A stretch of DNA of 64,000 bases from JBAXAM01 sp964213355 (lineage in GTDB: Bacteria > Pseudomonadota > Gammaproteobacteria > UBA9339). Shown in pieces: positions 7,138-16,274 of this stretch; the stretch's first letter is position 1; every line of letters begins with the position of its first letter. The notes below the pieces were generated by a model, which saw only the letters and a list, made by a program, of their open reading frames with translations, was not told where the DNA came from and ran no database searches. The translations under genes and the position numbers were made by a program. The stretch covers positions 1 to 64,000 of the forward strand of contig CAXOVY010000003.1 in NCBI GenBank assembly GCA_964213355.1, in the 5' to 3' direction.

Positions 7138-9183
7138 TTAAAGTAATGGTACGATTAAAAGTGCCACAATGTTAATGATTTTTATTAAAGGATTGATCGC
7201 TGGGCCAGCAGTGTCTTTGTACGGATCACCAACTGTATCGCCCGTAATTGCTGCTTTATGTGCATCGCTACCTTTGCCGTGGTGATTTCCCTCTTCAATG
7301 TATTTTTTGGCATTGTCCCAGGCGCCGCCACCAGTGGTCATTGAAATAGCTAGGAATAAACCAGAGATGATTGCTCCCATCAGCAAGCCCCCTAAAGCTT
7401 TTGGTCCTAAAAGCAGACCAACGGCAACCGGAGCAAGCACGGGCAAGATCGATGGAATAATCATTTCTTTGATTGCGGTTTTGGTTAAAAGGTCAACTGC
7501 GCGCGCATAATTCGGCTTTGCAGTGCCTTCCATAATACCTGCAATTTCTTTGAATTGATGCCGTACTTCTTTAACGATGGCGCCTGCTGCACGTCCGACT
7601 GCTTCAAGAGCCATGGCGCTGAATAAATATGGTATTAAGCCGCCAAGGAATAAACCAATTATTACCAATGGATCAGCTAATTCAAAAGAATATATTTGGC
7701 CAACATTTTCAAGAGCGTGAGTGTAATCATTAAACAACACTAAGGCAGCAAGACCGGCTGAACCAATAGCATAGCCTTTAGTTACAGCTTTTGTGGTATT
7801 GCCAACGGCATCAAGGGTGTCGGTAATTTTGCGCACTTCATGAGGTAAGTGTGTCATCTCTGCAATGCCACCGGCATTGTCGGTAATTGGACCATAAGCA
7901 TCTAAAGCAACCACAACCCCTGTCATTGATAGCATCGCAGTTGCAGCGATGGCAACACCGTAAATGCCAGCTAAGCCATAAGACACAAAAATGCTGCTGC
8001 AAATTGCGATTACTGGCCAGGCAGTCGCTTTGTAAGAAATTGCAATACCAGCAATGATGTTGGTTGCATGGCCAGTCATTGACGCTTCAGCGATTTGACG
8101 CACTGGAGAGTGCTCTGTTGCTGTGTAGTATTTAGTGATATAAACCAAAAGATAAGTCAGGATCAAGCCAACCACAGCTGAACCATAAATGCCAATGACA
8201 TTTAAACTTGGATCATGCGAACCAATATCGCTAAGTAGCCATTTAGTAATTGGGTAGAAAGCTATTAAAGATAAAATCTCAGCAACTAGTAGACCTCGCA
8301 TTAGTGCATTCATGATGGTTCTTCCGGTGCGAGCGCGGACAAAAGCACAGCCGATAATTGAGGCAATAATTGAAAAGCCACCTAGCGCTAAAGGATAAAG
8401 CACTGCTCCAATATCAGCGTTGAATGATAGGGCTCCAAGCAACATTGCCGCGATAATGGTGACCGCATAAGTTTCGAATAGGTCTGCTGCCATGCCGGCG
8501 CAATCGCCAACATTGTCACCGACATTATCAGCAATAACAGCTGGATTACGAGGGTCATCTTCTGGAATGCCGGCTTCAAGTTTGCCAACCAAATCGGCGC
8601 CAACATCTGCACCTTTTGTGAAAATACCGCCACCAAGGCGTGCAAAAATGGAAATTAAAGAGGAGCCAAATGCCAAACCAATAAGAGGAGTGATTGCGCT
8701 GACAATAGATTCACCGTCTGGGATAACCTGTAACATAATAGCAAAATAGCCTGCTACTCCGAGTAAACCAAGTCCAACAACTAATAATCCGGTAACTGTA
8801 CTGGCGCGGAAAGCGACTTTTAAGGCTTCGTTTAAGCCATTGCTACGCGCTGCTTCAGTAGTGCGCACGTTCGCGCGGACAGAAATATTCATGCCGATAA
8901 AACCGGCCACTCCTGAAAGTATGGCACCGACCGCAAATGCAAATGCCATATACCACCCAAGTGCTGGTATAAAGCCGATAACTAAAAATAGTGTTACGCC
9001 AACAGCACTGATTGCGGTGTATTGTCTACGTAAATAAGCAGATGCTCCTTGCTGGATTGCTGCAGCAATTTCACGCATATGGTCAGTTCCGGTTGGCTGC
9101 GCCAAAACCCATTTGCTGGATGCTGCTCCGTATAACAGCGCTATTATGGCGCAAACCAATGTGATGCTAAGGGCGATAGGCAT
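7138..9183 (-). CDS. hppA: Membrane proton-pumping pyrophosphatase, K+-independent type
   Basis: This 681-aa integral membrane enzyme couples hydrolysis of pyrophosphate to proton export. The signature stretch TKGADVGADLVGK and the acidic loop EDDPRNPAVIADNVGDNVGD bind Mg-PPi. A second acidic site, GDTVGDPYKDTAGPAINPL, lies near the C-terminus. The motif GNTTKAVTKGYAIGSAG (about residue 460) has Lys where K+-dependent enzymes have Ala, placing it in the K+-independent H+-PPase class. About 16 hydrophobic helices are visible. The start is supported by GAGG upstream of ATG 9183. It faces polA across a 177-bp divergent promoter region. Confidence 0.95.
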   Translation of the reverse strand: MPIALSITLVCAIIALLYGAASSKWVLAQPTGTDHMREIAAAIQQGASAYLRRQYTAISAVGVTLFLVIGFIPALGWYMAFAFAVGAILSGVAGFIGMNISVRANVRTTEAARSNGLNEALKVAFRASTVTGLLVVGLGLLGVAGYFAIMLQVIPDGESIVSAITPLIGLAFGSSLISIFARLGGGIFTKGADVGADLVGKLEAGIPEDDPRNPAVIADNVGDNVGDCAGMAADLFETYAVTIIAAMLLGALSFNADIGAVLYPLALGGFSIIASIIGCAFVRARTGRTIMNALMRGLLVAEILSLIAFYPITKWLLSDIGSHDPSLNVIGIYGSAVVGLILTYLLVYITKYYTATEHSPVRQIAEASMTGHATNIIAGIAISYKATAWPVIAICSSIFVSYGLAGIYGVAIAATAMLSMTGVVVALDAYGPITDNAGGIAEMTHLPHEVRKITDTLDAVGNTTKAVTKGYAIGSAGLAALVLFNDYTHALENVGQIYSFELADPLVIIGLFLGGLIPYLFSAMALEAVGRAAGAIVKEVRHQFKEIAGIMEGTAKPNYARAVDLLTKTAIKEMIIPSILPVLAPVAVGLLLGPKALGGLLMGAIISGLFLAISMTTGGGAWDNAKKYIEEGNHHGKGSDAHKAAITGDTVGDPYKDTAGPAINPLIKIINIVALLIVPLL

Positions 9184-9299
9184 AAATTTTTCCTCGTAAA
9201 TAAAAGTAAATTTAAAGTCGGTCGCTGATGATACTAAATTTTTACGCTTATTTGAAGTTGAAAATCCAAAATTTGAAATAATTTAGTGATATACCAAAA

Positions 9300-9329
9300 T
9301 TAACACCAACAATGTATAGTTGGTACAAT
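9300..9329 (+). promoter_or_regulatory. Candidate sigma-70 promoter of polA with an internal dyad
   Basis: TTAACA (9300-9305), an 18-bp spacer and TACAAT (9324-9329) lie about 30 nt before the polA start. The spacer holds an inverted repeat ACCAAC/GTTGGT (9305-9310 and 9319-9324) that could be an operator. Confidence 0.4.
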
Positions 9330-9360
9330 AGCAAAACCGTATTTGGCAGAAGGAGCAATC

Positions 9361-12051
9361 ATGACTTCGCATAAACAAAAAACTTTAGTTCTAATCGATG
9401 GTTCATCTTATTTGCATCGCGCTTTTCACGCATTGCCAGCGCTGGCTACCTCAAAAGGAGAACCAACGGGCGCCGTTTATGGCGTGGTTAATATGATCAA
9501 AAAAATGATCAACGATTATAAGCCAGACTATGTTGCGGTAGTGTTCGATGCGAAGGGTAAAAATTTTCGGCATGAAATATATCCGCAATATAAAGCCACC
9601 AGACCGCCGATGGAAAAAGACTTACAAGTACAAATTAAGCCCCTACACGAAGTTATCCAAGCTTTGGGATTACCGCTCTTAATGGTCGAAGGTGTTGAGG
9701 CTGATGATGTTATTGGTACACTTGCTTGCGCGGCAGCTAAAAAGGGATTTGCCGTTTTAATTTCAACTGGCGATAAAGATATAGCACAAATGGTTGATAA
9801 GAATATTACGCTGGTAAATACAATGACCAACACTACTATGGATGAAAAAGGGGTTAAGGAAAAATTTGGAGTTAATCCTGAGAGAATGACTGATTATTTA
9901 ACTTTAGTAGGCGATACTTCGGATAATATTCCGGGTGTTAGCGGCGTGGGTCCAAAAACTGCCGTAAAATGGCTAGAAGAATATAAAACGCTAGAAAACA
10001 TTATTAAACACGCAGATGAAATTAAGGGAAAAGTTGGAGAGAGTCTGCGCTCGAGTTTAAATCAATTGCCGCTGATACAAGAATTGGTAACGATTAAGCA
10101 TGACCTTCAGTTAAATATTAATTTTGATGATTTGAGTGTGCAAGCTGCTGATGATAAGAAGTTGATCGAGTTGTTTACGCATCTGGAATTTAAAAATTGG
10201 CTTGCTAGCTTAGCCTACGATAAACAAGAACAAGCAATAGGTAAGGAGAAATACCATATAATTTTGACCGAAAAAGATTTGGAGCATTGGTGTGAAAAAT
10301 TACATCATGCCAAGGCTTTTGCTTTTGATCTTGAAACGACAAGTTTGGATGTTATTTCAGCAGAAATTGTCGGATTATCGTTTGCACTTGAGGTTGGCGA
10401 GGCAATTTATATTCCAGTTGCGCATAATTATGAAAGCGCTCCAAAGCAGCTCGAATGTGACTATGTTTTGCAAAAATTAAAACCGCTTTTTGTTGATCCG
10501 TATAGAATAAAATTGGGTCAAAATATAAAATATGATATGAGCGTTTTGGTGAACTATGATATTGAACTCAAGGGGATCGGTTACGATACCATGCTTGAAT
10601 CATATGTTTTGAATAGCTCTGTTAACAAGCATGACAAAGAGTCGTTGGCGCTTCGCTATCTTGGCAAAACCATCACAACTTATGAAAGTCTTGCTGGCAG
10701 GGGTGCAAAGCAAATTCCGTTTAGTCAAGTAGAATTAGGTAAGGCAGCTCCTTATGCGGCAGCGGATGCTGATTTAGTTCTGCGTTTGCATGCAGTTCTT
10801 TGGCCACAGCTTGCAACAATCCAAAACCAAGAAAAATGTTTTAAAGAAATTGAAATGCCGCTTGTAAGTGTTTTGTCGAGAATGGAGAGGCAGGGTGTTT
10901 GTATTGATAAAGAGTTTTTGCAGAATTTTAGCGGCGAACTTGCTAAGCGTCTGACTGTATTGGAAGAGCAGATCTATAAAACTGCCAATATCGAATTTAA
11001 TATAAACTCACCGAAGCAGTTGCAGGAAGTTTTATATGATAAGTTAAAGCTGCCAATTTTGAAAAAAACACCAACTGGGCAACCTTCAACAGCAGAATCG
11101 GTATTGCAGGAATTGGCTCTTGACTATCCATTACCTAAAATGATTTTGGAGTATCGTAGTTTAAGTAAATTAAAATCGACTTATACTGATGCTTTGCCCG
11201 AGCAGATTAATCCTAAAACCGGTCGCATCCATACTTCTTATAACCAAGCAGTAACAGCAACCGGTAGGCTTTCTTCAACCGATCCGAATTTACAAAACAT
11301 TCCAATTCGCAGCGAAGAAGGTCGTAAAATTCGGCGTGCTTTTATTGCGCCACTAGGTTCGGAAATAATTTCTGCCGACTATTCCCAAATTGAACTTCGT
11401 ATTATGGCGCATCTTTCGCAAGATAAAAATTTGTATAAGGCTTTTCAGAGCGACGCCGATGTGCATCGAGCAACTGCGGCAGAAATTTTTGGGGTTGCTC
11501 CAAGTGATGTTACTAGCGCGCAGCGACGTAATGCTAAAACTATTAATTTTGGCTTGATTTATGGTATGTCTGCTTTTGGTTTGGCTAAGCGTTTAGGCAT
11601 GTCGCGTGAAGATGCGCAAAGCTATATTGATCTATATTTTACCCGCTATCCTGGGGTGAAAAAATATATGGAAGAGATGCGTAAATTGGCGTATGAGCAG
11701 GGTTATGTAGAAACAATTTTTGGACGTAGACTCTATATTCCAGAGATTAGAGCCAAAAATTTTGCCATGCGGGCGGCGGCAGAAAGAACGGCAATTAATG
11801 CGCCGATGCAGGGTAGTGCAGCGGATGTTATGAAAATCGCAATGATTGATATTGATCATTGGGTGCAAAAATGCGGCTTTAAAATCGCAATGATTATGCA
11901 GGTTCACGATGAACTAGTTTTTGAAGTTGATACTAATCATACCAAAACAGCGGTAAAAGAAATTAAAATGAGAATGGAAAACGCCACCAAACTAGATGTT
12001 CCAGTGATTGTTGATGTTGGTGTTGGCGGTAATTGGGAAGAGGCGCATTGA
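9361..12051 (+). CDS. polA: DNA polymerase I
   Basis: ATG 9361, preceded by AAGGAG, is preferred over an upstream TTG at 9343 and gives 896 residues. The 5'-3' exonuclease domain spans about 1-290 (VLIDGSSYLHRAFHALP; VEGVEADDVIGTLA). The 3'-5' proofreading domain covers about 300-490 and keeps its metal ligands (FAFDLETTSLD, GQNIKYDMSVL, YAAADAD). The polymerase domain is complete, with DYSQIELRIMAHLS, the O-helix RRNAKTINFGLIYGMSAFG and MQVHDELVFEV. It fills gaps in repair and removes Okazaki primers. All three activities look intact, unlike the many bacterial PolA proteins whose proofreading site is lost. Confidence 0.97.
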   Translation: MTSHKQKTLVLIDGSSYLHRAFHALPALATSKGEPTGAVYGVVNMIKKMINDYKPDYVAVVFDAKGKNFRHEIYPQYKATRPPMEKDLQVQIKPLHEVIQALGLPLLMVEGVEADDVIGTLACAAAKKGFAVLISTGDKDIAQMVDKNITLVNTMTNTTMDEKGVKEKFGVNPERMTDYLTLVGDTSDNIPGVSGVGPKTAVKWLEEYKTLENIIKHADEIKGKVGESLRSSLNQLPLIQELVTIKHDLQLNINFDDLSVQAADDKKLIELFTHLEFKNWLASLAYDKQEQAIGKEKYHIILTEKDLEHWCEKLHHAKAFAFDLETTSLDVISAEIVGLSFALEVGEAIYIPVAHNYESAPKQLECDYVLQKLKPLFVDPYRIKLGQNIKYDMSVLVNYDIELKGIGYDTMLESYVLNSSVNKHDKESLALRYLGKTITTYESLAGRGAKQIPFSQVELGKAAPYAAADADLVLRLHAVLWPQLATIQNQEKCFKEIEMPLVSVLSRMERQGVCIDKEFLQNFSGELAKRLTVLEEQIYKTANIEFNINSPKQLQEVLYDKLKLPILKKTPTGQPSTAESVLQELALDYPLPKMILEYRSLSKLKSTYTDALPEQINPKTGRIHTSYNQAVTATGRLSSTDPNLQNIPIRSEEGRKIRRAFIAPLGSEIISADYSQIELRIMAHLSQDKNLYKAFQSDADVHRATAAEIFGVAPSDVTSAQRRNAKTINFGLIYGMSAFGLAKRLGMSREDAQSYIDLYFTRYPGVKKYMEEMRKLAYEQGYVETIFGRRLYIPEIRAKNFAMRAAAERTAINAPMQGSAADVMKIAMIDIDHWVQKCGFKIAMIMQVHDELVFEVDTNHTKTAVKEIKMRMENATKLDVPVIVDVGVGGNWEEAH

Positions 12052-12055
12052 GTTG

Positions 12056-12080
12056 TTATAGAACATGGGCTATAATTTTT
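12056..12080 (+). terminator. Weak intrinsic terminator after polA
   Basis: TTATAG (12056-12061) pairs with CTATAA (12070-12075) and is followed at once by five T. The stem is short and AT-rich, so efficiency is doubtful. Confidence 0.4.
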
Positions 12081-12171
12081 CTTAAAGTAAAAAACCCTGT
12101 ATTGTCTATCGCGTTGCTCTATGTTCAAATAACTTATAAATAGTATATAATGAGTGGTAAGAGGAATATGT

Positions 12172-12486
12172 ATGACAAATGCTGTTGGAGTAATGAGTAT
12201 GAGCGAACAAATATTTGATACATTACAATGCGCAAATAAACTAAAGAGTGTCGGTGTCCCGGAAAAGCAAGCTGAGGCATTTGCTGAAGTGATGGCTGAA
12301 ACCATAGATGCTAAATTGGCAACCAAGCGTGATCTAGAGAAAATTAAAGTAGATTTAGATTTGAAAATAGAGTTATTAAGGAAAGACATAAAAGAATTAG
12401 AACTGCGCATGACCATAAAGCTTGGTAGCTTTGTAATGGGCGGTATGGGTACGCTAGTTGTTTTGATGAAGTTACTCAAGCTATAA
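12172..12486 (+). CDS. Small coiled-coil protein with C-terminal membrane anchor (DUF1640-like)
   Basis: Start ATG 12172 has GAGG seven bases upstream and gives 104 residues. The layout matches the DUF1640/CCDC90-like family: an N-terminal helical motif (FDTLQCANKLKSVGVPEKQA), LATKRDLE, a heptad-rich coiled coil (about residues 60-85) and one C-terminal membrane helix. Members are often found as short, multi-copy proteins with no known enzymatic role. It stands alone between polA and an amino acid permease, with its own likely promoter. No function can be assigned from sequence. Confidence 0.7.
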   Translation: MTNAVGVMSMSEQIFDTLQCANKLKSVGVPEKQAEAFAEVMAETIDAKLATKRDLEKIKVDLDLKIELLRKDIKELELRMTIKLGSFVMGGMGTLVVLMKLLKL

Positions 12487-12638
12487 TGAACAGAGCACAC
12501 AATTGCTTAAGCATTTCTTAAAGTTTCTACAGAACCCAAATAACAGATTATTATCAAATTTGATTATAAAGTTTTTTGATTTATGAGAAACTAGGTTACA
12601 ATTCAGTTGACATTCAAAATTTGCCAGAGGGTTTATAT

Positions 12639-13895
12639 ATGAATATAAGTATCGGTAAGTTTATTGGTTGTGTCATGATCGTAATAGGTACGTTGATTGG
12701 TTCTGGGATAATCGCACTGCCGCTAGTGTTGGCTGGTCCCGGATTTATTTGGTCAACTATTACTATATTAGTAGCGTGGGTTGTTTTAACAGTAACGGGT
12801 TTGTTAGTTCTTGAAATGAGTTTAGCATTGCCAGCAGATGCTTGTACCTTTAGTTCTATGGCGGCAAAAACCCTCGGAATTCCCGGAAGGATTATTACGT
12901 GGATATCGTATTTGTTACTGCTTTACTTATGTATATGCGGATACCTGACAGCAGAGTCATCACTTCTAGCTATTCTTTTTGAACCAATACTGGGTAATGC
13001 CGCAATACCGCATTGGATTTTTGCTATGTTATTTACATTTGTACTTGGATCGGTCATTTATTGGAGCACTTCCACTGTTGATAAGGTTAATCGTGGTTTA
13101 TTCAGTCTTAAGGGGCTGTTATTAATCGCCACTATAGTATTGGTCATGCCCCAAGTTGATGCTAGTAAATTAATTTCCGGCCAGAGTTTGGAACAAGCCA
13201 AATATCTTTTGGTTGCCTCACCCATTATTCTACTTATTTTTAACTTTCAATTTGTTATTCCAAGCTTAAGAATGTATGTTGGGGATAAACCTAAAGAACT
13301 AAAATCGATAATAATTACCGGTACTACATGTGCTCTAATTATTTATTTGTTATGGGCAGCAGCAACTTTGGGTACGGTGCCGCAAACGGGAGACAATAGC
13401 TTTACTACTCTTGCGCACTTAGGTTATCCGGCTGGCCCAAGTGATTTTGCTAAAATTATAGCAGCAATTGTTAATAACAAATGGGTCGCAGCTAGTATCC
13501 ATGGCTTTATGAATATTACAATGACGACAGCGTTTTTAGGTGTATCGCTTGGATTGTTTGACTTTTTGGCGGATGGGTTTAAGCGCAAAAATAACAGATT
13601 TGGTCGTCTACAAACGGCGAGTTTAACCTTCATACCACCATTTTTGTATACATTTTTTTGTCCTCACGGGTTTATGACAGCGATGAATTACTCCGCATGT
13701 TTTGTTACGACTTTATGTATGATACTGCCGGCGCTTATGGTTTATCGTTTGCGTAAAAGTTCAGAATTGAAATCGCCCTATCGCGTATCTGTTTGTGGAG
13801 GCAATACAGCGCTTATAACGATAATAATTGTTGGGGCTATTATGTTTGTGTTGCCAGTTTTGACAAATCTTGGTTTATTGCCGGCACTTAAATAA
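12639..13895 (+). CDS. Aromatic amino acid permease (HAAAP family, TyrP/Mtr-like)
   Basis: A GAGG box before ATG 12639 supports this start (418 residues) over an upstream TTG. About 11 membrane helices are visible. The first carries GTLIGSGIIALPLVLAGPGF, the substrate-site motif of the hydroxy/aromatic amino acid permease family. The family imports tyrosine or tryptophan (less often serine or threonine) with protons. Which amino acid is taken up cannot be told from sequence. The gene stands alone and is followed by a strong hairpin. Legionellales are commonly amino-acid auxotrophs with many such importers. Confidence 0.85.
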   Translation: MNISIGKFIGCVMIVIGTLIGSGIIALPLVLAGPGFIWSTITILVAWVVLTVTGLLVLEMSLALPADACTFSSMAAKTLGIPGRIITWISYLLLLYLCICGYLTAESSLLAILFEPILGNAAIPHWIFAMLFTFVLGSVIYWSTSTVDKVNRGLFSLKGLLLIATIVLVMPQVDASKLISGQSLEQAKYLLVASPIILLIFNFQFVIPSLRMYVGDKPKELKSIIITGTTCALIIYLLWAAATLGTVPQTGDNSFTTLAHLGYPAGPSDFAKIIAAIVNNKWVAASIHGFMNITMTTAFLGVSLGLFDFLADGFKRKNNRFGRLQTASLTFIPPFLYTFFCPHGFMTAMNYSACFVTTLCMILPALMVYRLRKSSELKSPYRVSVCGGNTALITIIIVGAIMFVLPVLTNLGLLPALK

Positions 13896-13911
13896 AAGCC
13901 TTAAGCTTGTG

Positions 13912-13937
13912 CGCACCCAGCTTTTTTGCTGGGTGCG
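13912..13937. terminator. Strong hairpin after the permease gene
   Basis: CGCACCCAGC (13912-13921) and GCTGGGTGCG (13928-13937) form a perfect 10-bp GC-rich stem with a six-T loop. It lies between convergent genes. The following T-run is poor, so it may act in both directions. Confidence 0.6.
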
Positions 13938-14010
13938 TTGATCGTTCTTTGAAAAGATCACTCTGTGTTGGCGTGTGTTTATTTATTGCATATTGAAAAA
14001 TCTCGGCAGA

Positions 14011-16254
14011 TTAACTCTCAATCAACTTCATAAGAGTATCAATATCGGTTTTCATAATTACAGTTAGATAATCTGGAATTTCATTTTTTTCAAACTCTCT
14101 ACCTGAAAATAAATATAATCTTGTAAAGCCATGTTCACGCAATTGCTTTAAAACATCAAAACCGCTTAACGCACTACCCTTGAATTCATGATCTACGAGC
14201 ATTATTGTGTCTTTATCGTATTTATGCACATTTTTTAAAAAGTTATCTGGATTACAATATTTATCCGCATTCTTATTTTTAGTTTTGACAACTCTTACCA
14301 CGGTATCACACATCATCTCACTATCATCTGCTATAACCAGATTAACTTTTTCTGCTTCCGCAACCGGGCTGCATTTTTCGTTAGCTTTACAGATTTCTAT
14401 AGAAGCTTCTGTAGCCAAATCTTTGGGCAATATTCCTATTCCACTTTCAGCAGCAAATTTTTGTACCTCTATATCAGCATAATGGCTCGTTACTAAAGTG
14501 GCTCGTTCAAGATTCGTCTGCTTTATAACATCCATACCAGTTAAGCCATCTTGTTTCATTAGTTCTTTATCAGCTAATAAATATATTTTATTCTTTTCTG
14601 GAAATGTATTGATGAAATTAATAGCTTCTTTGCCAATAATAAAATGTTTTAGTTGAATATCATTTTTATATTTTTTGAAATACATATCCCAAATGCCATG
14701 CATTGCAGGATCATCGTCTAAGATAATTACCGTGTCTCCCTCATTTAGCTTTATATCTTTTGCCAACCATTGTGGTGGAATAGCCATGGGAAAGGTTAGG
14801 ATCATTTTAGTTCCTTCTCCTAACTTGGAAACAACGTCAAACTTACCTCTATTTAGTTCTATAGTTTCTCGGATTTGAGTAAGTCCTATACCATGTCCTT
14901 CTTTTTTATCTGTGGCTACTGTAGCTCCGCTTTTGATTTTATTAGCTGTTTCCTCGGACATTCCTTTGCCATTGTCTTGTATAATAATCTTAACATCTTT
15001 TTTTATCTCATCTATGCTAAGACTTAGATGCACCGTTCCCTTTTTACCCTCTAAGGCTTCTATGGCATTGTTAAAAAGATTGGAGATCATTCGCTTAAAA
15101 TGTGATGGCTGTACTTTGATAAAAGCAAGCATGCTGTCGTGGCTATAGTCTTCAGTAAAGTCAATTAACAAACCTGTATTTTGAACTCTCTTTTCACTCA
15201 AAATTTGCATTAGAGATAAACTAACTATAATGGGCTTTTGTTCTTCCAACCCTGATGCTGCCTTATCTTTCTCATATCTGCCTATTAAACTGCTGGCAAC
15301 ATCAATGATACTTGCAGCTGTTTCTCGAAGAGGAATACGAATTTCTTCAGGAATCTTTTCAGCATTATTTTCAACCATTGCGTATATAGTACGAGCTGGT
15401 GAACGAATATCGTGGGATACTTGGTCAGAGATTTTTATTATTTCTTTTTGTCTTTCGTTTTCGATCTTTAATCGTGCTGCTTCTTTTTCAGCTGTAGTAT
15501 CAAGCGAAGTACCAAGTGTTCCAATAATTTTTCCATAATCATCATATAATGGTGCTATATAGGCATTGCAGCTCTTAACTTGACCTGTTGTTACATCTCT
15601 AAACGTCTCTTCTATAGCAAGACTCCTTTTTGTCGTTATTACTTCTTTATGATGCTGTATAATATTCTCTGCCATTTTTTTTGGGTAAAGGTCACATGGA
15701 GTTTTACCAGCGAAATCTTTTTTATAAGACTGTGTACCAGTACCTTTCAAAACAAGCTCATTTACCCCTAAATATTCTTGATTTAATCCCAACCAATAAA
15801 TGGGAGTAGGAAATAATTGAGCGACCCTATCAAGATGTTCAAGCACGCTTGCTTTTTTTAGTCTTTCTGTCTCTTTTTTTTCTGCTGTTATATCAACAGA
15901 AATACCAATTGTGCCAATAATCTTTCCGTTATCATCGTATAGTGGAGCAATTGTTGCGTTAAAATACTTAATTTCACCGTCCACATCTTTAATCAACTCT
16001 TCTGCAGAGAGTGTTTCACCAGTCTGTAATACCTTCTTGTGATGTTGAATTATATTTTCCGCCATTTCTTTTGGATAAATATCGTAAGGGGTTTTACCAG
16101 CAAAATCTTTATTATAAGATTTTGCGCCCACAACTTCTAAAGCATTCTTATTTACACCCAAATATTCTTGATTTATACCCAGCCAATAAAAAGGTACAGG
16201 GACATCATGCATCGTTTTTTCTAGGTACTCGAATATTTTTACCTTCTCTGTCAT
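14011..16254 (-). CDS. Hybrid sensor histidine kinase: PAS-PAS-HisKA-HATPase-REC-REC
   Basis: ATG 16254 with GGAG upstream (747 residues) is preferred to a TTG at 16278. Two tandem PAS domains (about 10-125 and 150-265) are clear duplicates: each has YWLG(I/L)NQEYLGVN, DFAGKTP, MAENIIQHHK and IAPLYDD. The phosphorylated His is in SDQVSHDIRSPA (about 283). The ATPase core has NNAIEALEGKKG, DNGKGMS and GHGIGLTQI. Two receiver domains follow (about 505-620 with LLADKEL; 630-747 with IADDSE and LVDHEF), both somewhat divergent. No membrane segment is present, so it senses a cytosolic cue. It begins 20 nt after the NRPS stop and is probably co-transcribed with it. Confidence 0.9.
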   Translation of the reverse strand: MTEKVKIFEYLEKTMHDVPVPFYWLGINQEYLGVNKNALEVVGAKSYNKDFAGKTPYDIYPKEMAENIIQHHKKVLQTGETLSAEELIKDVDGEIKYFNATIAPLYDDNGKIIGTIGISVDITAEKKETERLKKASVLEHLDRVAQLFPTPIYWLGLNQEYLGVNELVLKGTGTQSYKKDFAGKTPCDLYPKKMAENIIQHHKEVITTKRSLAIEETFRDVTTGQVKSCNAYIAPLYDDYGKIIGTLGTSLDTTAEKEAARLKIENERQKEIIKISDQVSHDIRSPARTIYAMVENNAEKIPEEIRIPLRETAASIIDVASSLIGRYEKDKAASGLEEQKPIIVSLSLMQILSEKRVQNTGLLIDFTEDYSHDSMLAFIKVQPSHFKRMISNLFNNAIEALEGKKGTVHLSLSIDEIKKDVKIIIQDNGKGMSEETANKIKSGATVATDKKEGHGIGLTQIRETIELNRGKFDVVSKLGEGTKMILTFPMAIPPQWLAKDIKLNEGDTVIILDDDPAMHGIWDMYFKKYKNDIQLKHFIIGKEAINFINTFPEKNKIYLLADKELMKQDGLTGMDVIKQTNLERATLVTSHYADIEVQKFAAESGIGILPKDLATEASIEICKANEKCSPVAEAEKVNLVIADDSEMMCDTVVRVVKTKNKNADKYCNPDNFLKNVHKYDKDTIMLVDHEFKGSALSGFDVLKQLREHGFTRLYLFSGREFEKNEIPDYLTVIMKTDIDTLMKLIES

Positions 16255-16274
16255 TTTATTTGCTCCATGTAATA

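Noticed and set aside
9343..9360. Upstream TTG start for polA
   Set aside because: ATG 9361 has AAGGAG at proper distance, and the added residues are not part of the family.
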